Below, one piece after another: positions 39,601 to 57,226 of a stretch of 64,000 nt of DNA. The translations under genes and the position numbers were made by a program. The stretch is from Metridium senile. Lineage: Eukaryota > Cnidaria > Anthozoa > Actiniaria > Metridiidae. The notes under the pieces were generated by a model. It ran no database searches, was not told the origin of the DNA, and saw only the letters and a program-made list of their open reading frames with translations. The stretch is taken from assembly GCA_949775045.1 (NCBI GenBank), contig OX459097.1, positions 6,031,685-6,095,684 of the forward strand, given 5' to 3'. Positions within the stretch are counted from its first letter, which is position 1. Each line of letters starts with the position of its first letter.

Positions 39601-42365
39601 ATTATCAGCTTCAACACCGTTTTTGATGAAGAGAGAAAACTGCCTCTTATAGGATTCCTCATCTTCCTCTGCCAAATGACGCATATAGTCTGCAACATGC
39701 TGTCCAAAGATGTGCTTACGATGGACCTCTGCATTGAATTCCTTGGACTCAGAATCATAACCTGGAAACCTCTTCATGCTATGAGGGATGTCCAAACCAC
39801 CATCAACAGCACCTTTCAAAACACCAAAGATCCTGGCACCAGTGGTGGTACGGGCCAAACCAATATCCAGGAAACAGCGGAAAGCACCAGGAGAGCCATC
39901 AACGCTTTCAACATTGAACTCATCTCCGTTAATGTCATCATTTCCAGTGTAGATCTCATGTAAGTTGAGCTTTGTGAGTAGCTACAGTTAACATTATTGT
40001 CAGCATGGAATCAGTGTTTTAAAAGGAAAAATGTTAGACCATGCAAACATAAAAATATTACTTTGTAACACACAAAGAAATTGTACAAAGGTACTGTATG
40101 ATAGGTGAAACTCTGACTTAGTACTATGGTTGAGCCCATTAATTTATTGTTAGCTAAATGGAATGTAGATAGCAAACACACAGTTTCATCAGCAATTTTT
40201 GCACAATTTTTTAGTTTGTCCTTTAGTAAACTTGATGAACTTTTATCATATTACTTGTACACAATTTTTAGTAAGAATTAATCTAACATGTTTTCAGATA
40301 TTGATTAAAAAATGATGTAAAATATCTTAATTCTGGGTGAACGTTTGTCACAATACTACTCTTACACATTTCTGAGATTATTCATTAAAGAAAGGTATTA
40401 AAAACAGGTTAGAAACTGAAGAAAAAGTTATTTCTTGTGATCAGGCTAGAAACACCTTTCCTGATAAACGAAATTGGATGTACTTACACGACGAGCAACC
40501 AGTAGACCAGTACAATATGCAGCTGCATAGTTTGTCAACCCGACCTTGATGCCATAATTGGGGAGCTCATGAGAATATGCCGCAGCAATAATCTTGTCTC
40601 CCTCAATATTGGCATACGCTACCTGAAAACAATAATACAGCACAGTTTAATGACAATAATTAATTTGTACCATAATTTGGAGATGTTTCAACGTTCTTAT
40701 CAGACTCTGGTTGTGCTAAAGTTTTTGTTTAAGTTATTTAGCCATTATTTTCTTAAACAACCTTTGTTTAATGAGCCTTATCTCTATGTATTTTAAACTG
40801 ATAATGTTGTATGCTAAAACATTATAAACTTTTTTATCATTCTCTTACGATGTATCAGCCAAAATCTACCAATGCTATCTTTGATGTTTGTGAAAACAAT
40901 GAAGTAAATCCTTTTTTCAAACCGAAGCTGTTTAATGAGAGGTCACTTGAGGATGGAAAGGAATCATGGGCATATATTTAATGAGATCAAAAACTATATT
41001 TGATGACCTTTTTTACTATCAAAACAGGTAGAGCTTCAATTGAACCGCTGAAATTTTGATCCCGAGAAAGCGAATTTTTGATCATGTGATGGGTTAAAAA
41101 CTATCACGTGAGCAGTCAGCAAACACGCGAAAGGGCGCTATTATGAAGAAGGGAAACCGGTTTGCCATGAAATTAGAGGGCAAATCATTGATTGAATTTT
41201 AGAGAATGGTGGTAATCGTATTTCAGGATACTAACATAACAACCAACACAGAATACAGCGCGGGAAGCTACCCTCGTGCACGTCACGTGATAACTTTTGA
41301 CCCGTCACGTGATCAAAAATTCGCTCCCGCGGGCTCGAAATTTTAACGGTCCAATTGAAGCTCTACCTGTTTTGATAGTATCAAAAACATGAAAGTTACG
41401 TCAATCGGCAATAAAATGAAATTTGTAACACTGTAAAAATGAAACTTTATTTAACGGAAGTTTCAGGCTTTAGCCCTTAATTCATCTACTCAGCCAACAG
41501 AGGAAGTTGGTCTCACTCTTCTGCGAATGAGAAAAACACCTCCACAAAAAGACAGCTATGTTTCATTCTCCTTTGAATGAAAGAGTCTTTCAATCAGACA
41601 AAAGTATAAAGCTCAAAGCTTGTATTGTAAATTTCATTTCGTTTTGAGCTTAGGTGTACATATACCCAGAATTCTCTTCTGCCTTGTTATGACCAGTCAC
41701 ATAAACAGAATTTATAAAATAAATTCATATACTGCATTTGGTAAAATACAATGTATAAATAACATATGCTAAGAATTTGTAAGTGGTGATTCCTTAATAT
41801 TCAGATTTTTTACATCAATGGAATTGCGTCACAATGTTTACATTCATTGATTGCATCATCGTTAAAATAAAGTGGTAACTTTGAACTAGTTATTAAAATA
41901 CTGTACCTGGCTAATTATGTCCTTATTTGAGATTCGTACTACAAGACGGTATTTTGGCGTGTTGTACTTGTTCCTGTCCTGACAAATGAGACGTTTTCGG
42001 GCGAAGTAGTCGGTCTTGCCCTCTGTAGAAATAACAAACGCAAAATATTTGATTTTGATTCATTTTCTTCAGGGGTTTCTCTAACTTTTTGAAATTAATA
42101 TGTTCAAAGACACTCACCACGCCTTCTCTTGAATTTGACTTGAAAACGCTTGAAGTACGCTTTATTTTTAATGACTTTTACAAAACCCTAAAGAAGCAAG
42201 AAATCAAAAATACACACGTGAATCAATGAAAACGCTTACGATCACTTTTGAAAATCCATAAAAATCCTTGCCATCTTGGGCTTAATTCATAGACTAACAA
42301 GATAATATTAGTGTTTAGATATTATTTATTTGATATATGACAATATTGTGGTTTATTCGCACCAT
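36624..42365 (-). CDS. RPL5: 60S ribosomal protein L5 (7 exons)
   Basis: Minus-strand exons, in order: ATG alone at 42365-42363; 42187-42118; 42022-41907; 40622-40488; 39969-39601; 38247-38159; 36717-36624. All junctions use GT-AG and stay in phase, giving 291 codons (human RPL5 is 297). Recognisable blocks: [97 protein letters not shown] and a basic C-terminus [20 protein letters not shown]. It binds 5S rRNA in the large subunit as part of the 5S RNP with RPL11. Exon 1 coding only the initiator methionine matches the vertebrate gene. The donor after that ATG is GTGCGA. Introns hold a mariner-type MITE (intron 3), a 21-bp minisatellite (intron 5), and a SINE plus TTAA MITE (intron 6). Confidence 0.97.
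36782..37150 (+). repeat. SINE fragment split by a TTAA-flanked MITE
   Basis: 36782-36824 (CACTGCAGTGGTCCAGGTT and CTCGAGCATGGA) and 37084-37130 (GTGAGTTGAGTTTGTTGGATG) match the SINE body at 46750 and 61808. The gap between them is the MITE at 36829-37079. In RPL5 intron 6. Confidence 0.7.
36829..37079. mobile_element. piggyBac-like MITE with TTAA target site
   Basis: Termini GGTGTTTCCCAGTAG and CTACTGGGAAACACC, immediately flanked by TTAA at 36825-36828 and 37080-37083. TTAA duplication is the hallmark of piggyBac-type transposition. 251 bp, no transposase. Confidence 0.9.
37645..37722. repeat. Short hairpin repeat related to 8908-8995
   Basis: GTGAACATCGGTGAATAATA and its rough complement flank GACTCTGTCTCAG. 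Same architecture as the 8908 copy. Confidence 0.65.
37812..38062. repeat. 62-bp tandem repeat, four units
   Basis: Units start CTTGTGAAATACTATTGTAC at 37816, 37878, 37940 and 38002 and include AATCAATAATATTTCACTAG. RPL5 intron 6. Confidence 0.95.
38279..39330. repeat. 21-bp minisatellite, about 50 units, in RPL5 intron 5
   Basis: The unit is ATCATTATCAACACCATTAGC with few variants, occasionally interrupted by an ATCAGTATTATCAGCACC phrase. Because 21 is a multiple of three and the unit lacks stops, open frames of 397-598 codons appear in four frames on both strands; none is a gene. It runs on into an ATC/ATT microsatellite to about 39595. Confidence 0.95.
41016..41378. mobile_element. TA-flanked MITE in RPL5 intron 3
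   Basis: CTATCAAAACAGGTAGAGCT and complement, with TA at 41014-41015 and 41379-41380. Arms run on through CAATTGAAC, AATTTTGAT and TCACGTGAT motifs. Tc1/mariner-type target. Confidence 0.9.
41409..41645. repeat. GAAATTTGTAAC repeat, copy 3
   Basis: ATGAAATTTGTAACACTG at left and GTAAATTTCATTTCG at right; interior diverged from copies at 13509 and 17461. Confidence 0.65.
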
Positions 42366-42455
42366 TTTGATGAGTTTTGAAGGGGTAGAAGAAGGACCTC
42401 AGGTAGCTTCGGCTAGGGGTTGACAAAAAGAGAAAGGTATTTTCTTCGTGTCAGC

Positions 42456-42464
42456 GGAAAAGAG
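42456..42464 (-). promoter_or_regulatory. RPL5: RPL5 5'TOP-like transcription start
   Basis: Read on the minus strand this is CTCTTTTCC, a pyrimidine tract starting with C, about 100 bp before the initiator ATG. Such a start is the known hallmark of translationally regulated ribosomal protein mRNAs. Confidence 0.6.
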
Positions 42465-42777
42465 CATCGGAAGTTCGGAAATATTTCCGACAAATTATCG
42501 ACTATAATTTTTACAATACTACTATATTGTTTTATTAATTAATCATACACAATTTACTCAATATATAATTTTTATCAACAAAAAGTATAAAATATATAAT
42601 ATCTCTATTTTTGATGATATTTATAAGCTCAAAAAAATTAATTTATTATTATACGAGCGAATATCGATTGTTAAACTTGAAGATTTTTCAGGTTCGGAAT
42701 GATGTCAAAATTTCCGGGAAAGTCTCTACTTCCTCCTCAGTGTAACTTTGTAAATTTAGTGTTGAGGTTACTCCAGC
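42465..42777. promoter_or_regulatory. Shared promoter region of RPL5 and the caspase gene
   Basis: About 310 bp separate the probable RPL5 start (minus) from the caspase ATG (plus). TCGGAAATATTTCCGA at 42475-42490 is a perfect 16-bp palindrome beside the RPL5 start. TTCCGGGAA at 42712-42720, close to the caspase gene, fits the STAT/GAS consensus TTCNNNGAA. Factor identity is inference. Confidence 0.5.
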
Positions 42778-49266
<6,489 letters not shown>

Positions 49267-49282
49267 ACTAATTATCAGTATA

Positions 49283-49545
49283 CACCTATTTCAAAAAACG
49301 TTGTCAGAAGGAGATCTGCAATCTGCAATCTGAGACCAAAATGAATTCTGGGGTACGGCAGTGTTTTCTCATTGCGTGCACTTTCTGGCTTTGTATATGG
49401 TGATGGTAAATAATAATGTGAAGGTGTTAAGCACAAAAAAAACTGGGCCAGGCCTGGTTTTTGCAGTACGCAATTTTCCTGAAATCATTTTGGTCTCAGA
49501 TTGCAGATTCAGATCTCCTTCTGACCATGTTTTTTGAAATAGGTG
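49283..49545. repeat. TA-flanked MITE in the caspase 3' flank
   Basis: CACCTATTTCAAAAAACG, GTCAGAAGGAGATC and TCTGAGACCAAAATGA are mirrored at the right end, with TA outside each terminus. It starts 17 bp after the caspase stop, so it probably forms part of the 3'UTR. Confidence 0.85.
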
Positions 49546-49672
49546 TATATCAAGAATAGCTTTAGGAAAGCAAAAACATTGAAAAAACTTTGAAATAAAT
49601 AGAAATAGATAGATAGAAAAAGAAAAGTAAACAATATTACAGTACCTTGATTGGTACAACATTATTTTGTCT

Positions 49673-50885
49673 CTAATAGTGACTTATAGTCACTAAATAG
49701 GAACTAACTCTGATAGTGACTTATAGTCACTAAATAGGAACTAACTTTGATGGTGACTTATAGTCACTAAATAGGAACTAACTTTGATAGTGACTTATAG
49801 TCATGACTAAATAGGAACTAACTCTGATAGTGACTTATAGTCACTAAATAGGAACTAACTCTGATAGTGACTTATAGTGACTAAATAGGAACTAACTCTG
49901 ATAGTGACTTATATTCACTAAATAGGAACTAACTTTGATGGTGACTTATATTCACTAAATAGGAACTAACTCTGATAGTGACTTATAGTGACTAAATAGG
50001 AACTAACTCTGATAGTGACTTATATTCACTAAATAGGAACTAACTTTGATAGTGACTTATATTCACTAAATAGGAACTAACTCTGATATTGACTTATATT
50101 CACTAAATAGGAACTAACTCTGATAGTGACTTATATTCACTAAATAGGAACTAACTCTGATAGTGACTTATATTCACTAAATAGGAACTAACTCTGATAG
50201 TGACTTATATTCACTAAATAGGAACTAACTCTGATAGTGACTTATATTCACTAAATAGAAACTAACTTTGATGGTGACTTATATTCACTAAATAGGAACT
50301 AACTCTGATAGTGACTTATAGTCACTAAATAGGAACTAACTCTGATAGTGACTTATATTCACTAAATAGGAACTAACTTTGATAGTGACTTATATTCACT
50401 AAATAGGAACTAACTCTGATAGTGACTTATAGTGACTAAATAGGAACTAACTCTGATAGTGACTTATAGTCACTAAATAGGAACTAACTTTGATAGTGAC
50501 TCATAGTGACTAAATAGGAACTAACTCTGATAGTGACTTATAGTTACTAAATAGGAACTAACTCTGATAGTGACTTATAGTCATGACTATAAATAGGAAC
50601 TAACTCTGATAGTGACTTATAGTGGCTAAATAGGAACTAACTCTGATAGTGACTTATAGTCACTAAATAGGAACTAACTCTGATAGTGACTTATAGTCAC
50701 TAAATAGGAACTAACTCTGATAGTGACTTATAGTCACTAAATAGGAACTAACTTTGATAGTGACTTATAGTCACTAAATAGGAACTAACTCTGATAGTGA
50801 CTTATAGTCACTAAATAGGAACTAACTCTGATAGTGACTTATAGTCACTAAATAGGAACTAACTTTGATAGTGACTAAAAGTGAT
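49673..50885 (+). repeat. 37-bp satellite, about 33 units
   Basis: Unit CTGATAGTGACTTATAGTCA, then CTAAATAGGAACTAACT. Units differ at a few positions, chiefly GTCAC/TTCAC/GTGAC after TTATA, so the centre alternates between a perfect and a broken GTGACTTATAGTCAC palindrome. Confidence 0.97.
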
Positions 50886-50889
50886 TAAT

Positions 50890-51780
50890 TAGGAACTGTA
50901 TTTCAGAGTAGTAAATTAATTTTATTTCATGGATATAGTGTTTCGCTAAATAGTCCTTTGACATTATTTTAGCTTTTCTGGTTATCAACCACACATAGAA
51001 TATCTTAACTCTATACTGGGGTTACCGTGAAAAGTAGATGAATTAATATATACAAAATACAAAAAGTTGCCATTTTGTACTATGAAAAAGGATTACACAG
51101 TCAACGCACTAATCTACTATGAACACTAAACTTCAACTGTTGAAAACAATATTTGAATATTGAAAATGAATATTCGATTTTTCAAAATGAATAATTATAA
51201 TTAATTATACAAAATAAAATATCTGAAAACACATAATCCAATAATTAATAGAAAATATATTTGGATTTACCTGTAATAGTTTTTCGTATTACTTAAAATC
51301 AAATTTATAGTTTGCTTGTGTGAATATGCAAATATTCGTTTTGAATAATCAAATATCTATTTTGAACATGGAATGTTCATTTTTGATAATCGAATATTCA
51401 TTTTCAATATTCCAATAATCATCCATATGCATTGACTGTAATATCCGAACTACCAGTTAGAAGTATTAATTCTAATTTTTAAGAGTATAATTAAGTTATG
51501 ATTTTAACTCCAACAAATGATAAGTGTCAATAAGAAGCAGCAATAGGTCTCATCTACATGTTCCACTAGTGACAATGTGGACAAGTAAGTCAAAGTATAT
51601 ATAAGTAAGTAAGTAAGTGCAGAAGTAGCCTTTTTTATATGGTGAACAAGTAATACATATAATATGAGTGGCCGATAAGTATGGGATATACAACAGCATG
51701 TCGAAGACGAGACCGGACACAAATATTGTATACTATACTCCGTATATATATATACAACGTTAGTTCTTTCATATTTTACT
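50890..51780. other. No gene recognised
   Basis: AT-rich; several ATTCATTTTGAATAT-like palindromic phrases recur at 51150-51420. No coding content. Confidence 0.5.
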
Positions 51781-51784
51781 AATA

Positions 51785-51930
51785 CTGTTAAGATAAGAGT
51801 AAATCTGGTTGAAAAAATTTCCAGTTAAAACTTATGCAAATCAGGTCGATTTTGTATCTAAATTTAACCTTTGTTGCGGACGTGATTTCTTTTGTAAAAT
51901 TCTCATTAATTATTCTTGAATTTTATAAAA
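51785..51930 (+). repeat. Dispersed repeat, partner of 48525-48675
   Basis: Inverse-orientation copy; shares GTAAATCTGG, AACTTATGCAAATC, CGGACGTGA and CTCATTAATTATTC. Confidence 0.7.
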
Positions 51931-52189
51931 GATGATGATTGGGTGCTCACAGTTTTATGTAAAGCTCTTTTTGAAGTAGAAATATGATGCATACTATGTA
52001 GGCTGCAAAACAAGTCCCTACTTTTACCCAAAATCTTTGAATTTGAGGTGGAGGCAAGTTGAGGTTTGATAGCGTGAAGTGTTGACTGAAAAAGAGGGAG
52101 GAAAAGAAGAATGGCAGGAACCAGGAAAATTTAACGATGAGTGAGAATTCACCTCCAAGGAGCATCTGTGAAAAGCCTATTGTGGACCT

Positions 52190-52475
52190 TCCAGGGAATG
52201 GGGAGGGACTTGATGGACTATAAGAGACTAAGAGGAACATAATTGACTATCAGGGACTAAGGGGGCATGATGGACTATATATATAAGGGACTGAGGGGAG
52301 ACTAATGGACTATCAGGGAAAAAAGGGGACATGGACTATCAGGGACGGAAAAGGGACATGAACTATTTAAGGATTAAGGAGGGACATGATGAACTGGCCG
52401 GGAACTAAAGGGACATGATTGGACTATCAGGGACTAAGGAGGAACTTGATGGACCATCAGGCACTAAGAGAGGCA
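52190..52475 (+). repeat. Degenerate minisatellite, about 35-bp unit
   Basis: Eight or so units built on GGGACATGATGGACTATCAG and GGACTAAGG, with variable spacing. Purine-rich on the plus strand. Confidence 0.85.
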
Positions 52476-52880
52476 TTCCTGCTCGTCTCTTTTACGTTTT
52501 CATGTCAAAGTAGCGACTGATTAGCCTAAATTCAAAAGAACTTTGTGTGTACTATGAAGTAGAAAAGACTAGATGGTTTTTGCAATGCAGGTTCAGTCAC
52601 TTCCAAAATTAAAAATAAAATAATATTAAGTTATTCCAAATTACTTTTGATAGTAAAATTGGTGATAAAATTTATTAAAATGTCACTGAATAAAATGTAT
52701 TGTCCTAAGTTCTATTATTAAATGTTTGCGAACGAAAAAGAAAGGTATGCAAACGTTGTGGTCTAAAGTATTGCAATCCAATGTCCCAAGGTGCTTTTCA
52801 ATAATATTTTTCAAGATCAATGATTTTTAATTGGGGTTCCTGTGGCGTTATACCACAGGAAGCCCAAAATATTACGTTCA

Positions 52881-53023
52881 ATAGCTGTTATTAGTTATAT
52901 GCAAATGATTTTGAACAATGGGTTGAAGTCGAGGCTTTCGGGCGAACACAATAGGTTTGCCCGAAAGCCTTGATTTGAATCCATTGTTTGAAATCATTTG
53001 CATATAACTGTAATAACAGCTAT
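52881..53023. repeat. Hairpin MITE with ATAGCTGTTATT ends
   Basis: ATAGCTGTTATTA, TTATATGCAAATGATTT and GAGGCTTTCGGGC are mirrored in order at the right end. Loop about 10 bp. Confidence 0.9.
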
Positions 53024-54551
53024 TTTTAATCGGTTACTGATTATTATTATTAATTTTTTTTTAAATAACGGCTATTATATATTATGAATTGTTGGTCAGG
53101 TTTATGTCACAAATAATAATGATAAAAGCAAAAATACAAATATTGATTATTTTAATACCAAAATAAATGATAATTTTTACGACTGAATGATAATGATGAT
53201 CATAACTTTTAATAAACTTGTAATGATTATGATGAAATGGTGACAATGATATTTAAATAAAAATGAGGAAATGTATAACCTTATTGAATTATCAAAATAA
53301 CGCTATTGTAAATATTAATCACGATATAAGTCAATAATGATCGTAATGATGATGATAGTTGTTCTGTATGCGCGTTTAAATTTTTTCAAATTTGCATGGT
53401 ATACGATAAAAAAATCCTCTCTAAAATACATTTAACTTATTCAACACGACAAAAGAAAAACCCAGCCGAACACATTAAAATTGGATGACCAATTTTCATA
53501 ATGCATAGTAAATAAAATATATCATTTGCATTTAATTATTTTATTTCAAAGTATGGAATTTCTCAAATAACGTATATTTTTCAATGATTTCAATATGAAG
53601 TTAAACGAAAATGGAAGAAGAACAAGAATGAAAATGTGATAGAGTGGGAATGATAATATGATAATACAATAAACGGCACACGGACATATTGATATAAAGT
53701 GAGGTTTTGTGTATTTTCATCTATTTACATGGTAGACGTTTGAAAATAAACATGTGAGATTTACATAAAATATAAACTTCGTTTATTAAACGCTGCGATC
53801 ACAAATAATATTGTTAAAAACACAGCGAGCCATTTCTCTCCTGAAAAAAAAAAAATTTTTGCTACACATACATTGAATCGAAATTAACACCTAAATTTGA
53901 AAGAGAATGAAATCCGTGACGCTTTCCCGGCAAATATCGCGTAAGGACACGGTAGGAATTAAATTTAACTTATATTGTCACAATGTTTTTTATTTCTTTT
54001 GTAATCCATAAATACAGATTTATATGGAATAAAAAGGCTTTTTTTTACACTTTTTACATTGTAATAACTATTCAACTTTATCATTTGTTTCATGGCTTTG
54101 CAAACAGAATATCTATATATCATCGCTATAAATCAGTATCTTGTCTGGCTCCTCAACATACGTTCGCTCACAGCTGCCATTTGGAAGAACAAAATCTGTT
54201 TTCATTTTGTAAAAAGAAGTTCATTTCTTGGACAAAATCGATGGAAAGAAACGGTTTTTTTAATCGTCATGCAACTACGTTATTTTTCGTTTCACTGAAC
54301 TGTTTGAAATGGAACATTTTATACACATTTCTAATTCAGTACAGTTATATATTAATGTGATTTCGAAACTTAACGAAAATCAAGTGCTATCAACACTATA
54401 CTGCAAAAAAAAAATCGTGAAAAAATATCGGCAATTGTTTTCATCGATGATTTTGTTTTACAAGATTTCTCTAGTACTGCTCGATTGTAAATGACGCTGC
54501 GCGCGATATTTTTTCATTTCTTCAATTTCAGTTTTTCAATTATTTTTCTCT
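53024..54551. other. AT-rich intergenic stretch
   Basis: Downstream side of the GPCR gene. ORFs at 53983-54360 and 54092-54298 overlap in different frames, are T/A-driven and show no motif. Confidence 0.5.
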
Positions 54552-55763
54552 TCATGTGATTTCAGATGCAGCCCGACGGGACGCACTATTTGTTACCCAA
54601 GCCTGATGAACTATCTTGTCCGCTGTACCATTCAAACTGTGGTGTTTGAACGGTTTCAATTCAGGCAATCTCATTTCAGCAAAGTCGTGTTCGCCCGAAC
54701 TAAACTCTTGATCTAGAGGAGTAATTCTGTTCTTTCGGCTTGGTAGCGTTGTTAATCTGTAAGCTTGCGATGCATCAGGCTTGCAAAAAACCCTTGTACA
54801 TCCGCGTCGAAAGTCACTATTAAACAGCGAGTATATTAGAGCGTTGAGCCCTGAACTGGTGTATGATAGGAAGAACACTGAAATGTACCAACTAGTGTTG
54901 AAATCGACAAACCCCAACGAGAGGATTATTTGATTAATAAGAAAAGGCAACCAACAGCCCACAAAAAGTAGCCACTGTATCATAAGCATTCGTAATACTT
55001 TGATTTTCGACTTGGGCACCCTGTTGGCTTGCCTTCTGAAATCGTTAGTTAAGTTTTTGGCCTGTTGGTTTCGCATTAAAATAGCGTACATGATCCGCGA
55101 ATATAACCCCATTGTTGTGAAGAAAGGGAACCCGAACGGTATAAAGAAAAACAATATAATAAACACTTGCCATTCAGTAGCATCGAATTTACTGGTGCAA
55201 AATTGAATATCGTTCGAATATTCCACGTTGAAGAAATACAGCGACGGTGCAGTAGCGCATATCATGAACACCCAAACGAAAGTTATAAGTTCTTTGGTTT
55301 GAGCCTTGGTCATTTTGAAACTGAGTGGATGTACAACCACATAAAAGCGATCGAGTGAGATACAAGCCAGTAAACCTGCCGAAACTCCAGCGTTAAGAAA
55401 ATGAAAAAAGAATGTTATTTTACAAGTGAGATTTCCAAATATCCATTTCCCACTCGATATCCAGCAGATCGTCCATAGAACGCAAAGAAACGGCGAACTT
55501 AAATTCGATACAGCAAGGCTCGTTACAAAATAATTCGTTGTCCATTCGTTCCTTCTACTCTGTCGAACAACTAGTAGTACCAACACGTTGCCTATAGTCG
55601 ATCCCGTAAGTACTACCACCAGAAAAAAGACTTCTAGGGGGATTTCTGGTGTATTGGGGCAATTATCCGTTAAAACATGTCTTGAACAGTTACCATCTAG
55701 CAACATTGCCATTTTGTTGTTTCCTCTGTTCCAAATGTTTGACTGTACATTACGACGAGTCAA
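54552..55763 (-). CDS. Class A (rhodopsin-like) GPCR, intronless
   Basis: 403 codons, seven hydrophobic helices. Family marks: G58-N59 in TM1, LAVSN at 83-87 (the usual TM2 aspartate is asparagine here), W107, the C114-C189 disulfide pair, D138-R-F in place of DRY, C270-W-L-P in TM6 and N307-A-L-I-Y311 in place of NPxxY. A cysteine at 327 in the C-tail could be palmitoylated. N-glycosylation sites: N25-C-S in the N-terminus; N111-L-T also exists at the extracellular edge. The sequence pattern is closer to peptide-type receptors than to opsins, as no TM7 lysine for retinal is seen, but the ligand cannot be told. The two altered sodium-pocket residues (D2.50N, NPxxY to NALIY) are together uncommon and may change basal activity. 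Single-exon GPCRs are common in cnidarians. Confidence 0.93.
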   Translation of the reverse strand: MTRRNVQSNIWNRGNNKMAMLLDGNCSRHVLTDNCPNTPEIPLEVFFLVVVLTGSTIGNVLVLLVVRQSRRNEWTTNYFVTSLAVSNLSSPFLCVLWTICWISSGKWIFGNLTCKITFFFHFLNAGVSAGLLACISLDRFYVVVHPLSFKMTKAQTKELITFVWVFMICATAPSLYFFNVEYSNDIQFCTSKFDATEWQVFIILFFFIPFGFPFFTTMGLYSRIMYAILMRNQQAKNLTNDFRRQANRVPKSKIKVLRMLMIQWLLFVGCWLPFLINQIILSLGFVDFNTSWYISVFFLSYTSSGLNALIYSLFNSDFRRGCTRVFCKPDASQAYRLTTLPSRKNRITPLDQEFSSGEHDFAEMRLPELKPFKHHSLNGTADKIVHQAWVTNSASRRAASEIT

Positions 55764-56545
55764 ACTTCGTGGTATATTCCATTATATAACGCCGTGAAAA
55801 AGTCACCTGGGATAAAACAGCCGATTCGCCGACATGATATCTTTCTTTTCCCGGCTATTATCACATAGAAACTAGCGTTTTCCCTTGGGAATAATCCTTC
55901 TTTTATATTACTGCGTCCGCGCTACTTCAACCACTGGCAGCAAATATACTAATCATGATGATGTTTCTTTGCCGTCTGCTCTAGTTGCTAAGCAACGAGT
56001 ACGGAGAACTGCAGGCGAATGAACTAAGAGTTTCTGTGCACTACTACAGAATAACTATATCAAACACGACACTTTAAAGACTCTTCTTCACGAAAAAAAT
56101 GACTAAAAGTAACGGTTGGTTTGCTGTTTTGTCTTAACCGAGTTTTTCCCTTTGTTCCGTCATGGAGGTCGTTATGGGTCACTAGCTACCGTTACGGGCA
56201 GCAGAAAAGTTCTCTTCACCGGTAAAAGGTCTTTACTTGACTTACTCTACAAAAACTTTTTTTTACTTTACTGATTGTTTGGTTTGGTTTTGTTTCTATT
56301 TCTTGTTAAAATCATGCAGAGAACAAATGATGTTAAAGAACTGATGTTGAACGCTGGACATTCTTTTGACTGAATTTTTTTTTTTTTAAAAATCTATTTA
56401 TTTTTCTATACCTGGAGCCTTTTATCTGATAAAATTATTTACACCTCTTCACGACATTCAGCAAAATTCTGCATTCCGGAAGTTGAATTGGCCATTTTTC
56501 GAGCTACACACTCCCGATTCACCAATAGTTTCGCTTATGAAATAA
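55764..56545. other. 5' flank of the GPCR gene
   Basis: Presumed promoter side; no clear core element on the minus strand. Nothing else recognised. Confidence 0.45.
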
Positions 56546-56549
56546 CTAA

Positions 56550-56783
56550 GTACTTTATTCGTACCAATTTTCGCGGGTACTTAATTTCGCAAAATCGGAA
56601 CAGGTATATTTCGCGGGCATTAATTTTCGCGTTTTAGCAAGAAAAATAAATTTAAGGGCATTAAATTGTTTTATTTTTTGCGTAAACTTTTTTTCGGGGG
56701 TCTTTAATTTCGCGATTTTTTACAATTTTTTTACAAATGGCGAAATTAAAGACTCGCGAAAATTAGTACGAATAAGGTATTAG
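56550..56783. repeat. TTTCGCG inverted-repeat element
   Basis: TACTTTATTCGTACCAATTT and TTAGTACGAATAAGGTA form the ends. The interior repeats variants of TTAATTTCGCG six or seven times in both orientations. Confidence 0.8.
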
Positions 56784-56956
56784 ACAATTCGCATTCTGAT
56801 TGGTTGAAGGGCGTGCTTTATGCGAGTACACAGCACGCGCGTTTGCACTGTTGATCAATTTTATAAAAGAAATCAGTAGAAAACTTGCCTTTTGTGCTGT
56901 TTGCAGTTCTAAAACACTTGCAGGAGCCACACTTGGGAATTGTCAACTACACTCAG

Positions 56957-57226
56957 AAGTGTTGAGAAGCTTTGCGTGTTCTGACAGCCCCGCGTTCTTT
57001 AGAACAGCACGCACGCGTGTTTTCTATATATTTCTTCAATCATGTGCAGTAAGAAGAAACGGCTCTCGAAACGAGCTGTTACACGGTGCACAAGTGTTGA
57101 GAAGCTTTGCGTGTCTGTTCTGACAACCCTGCGTTCTTTAGAACAGCACGCACGCGTGTTTTCTATTTCTTTGATCATGCGCAGTAAGAAGAAACGGCTC
57201 TGGAAACGAGCTGTTACACGGTGCAT
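56957..57226 (+). repeat. 134-bp tandem duplication
   Basis: Two copies of GTGTTGAGAAGCTTTGCGTG, CGTTCTTTAGAACAGCACGC, AGTAAGAAGAAACGGCTC and GAGCTGTTACACGGTGCA, about 95 percent alike. Short ORFs on both strands span it, but the two copies differ by small indels that shift frame, so no protein is claimed. Confidence 0.9.

Noticed and set aside
38167..39963. Open frames of 397-598 codons on both strands
   Set aside because: They are the 21-bp minisatellite read in several frames; only the RPL5 exons at 39601-39969 and 38159-38247 are real coding sequence.
39970..40487. snoRNA in RPL5 intron 4
   Set aside because: A box C-like GCTGATGAAA exists on the minus strand near 40190-40200, but no box D CTGA with terminal stem lies at the right distance.
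42272..42274. Alternative RPL5 start ATG followed by a GC donor
   Set aside because: The ATG at 42365-42363 has a normal GT donor and lies about 100 bp after a 5'TOP-like start, so the GC-AG model is not needed.
49673..50885. CRISPR-like regular array
   Set aside because: Units are contiguous 37-mers without unique spacers, in an animal genome; it is a satellite.
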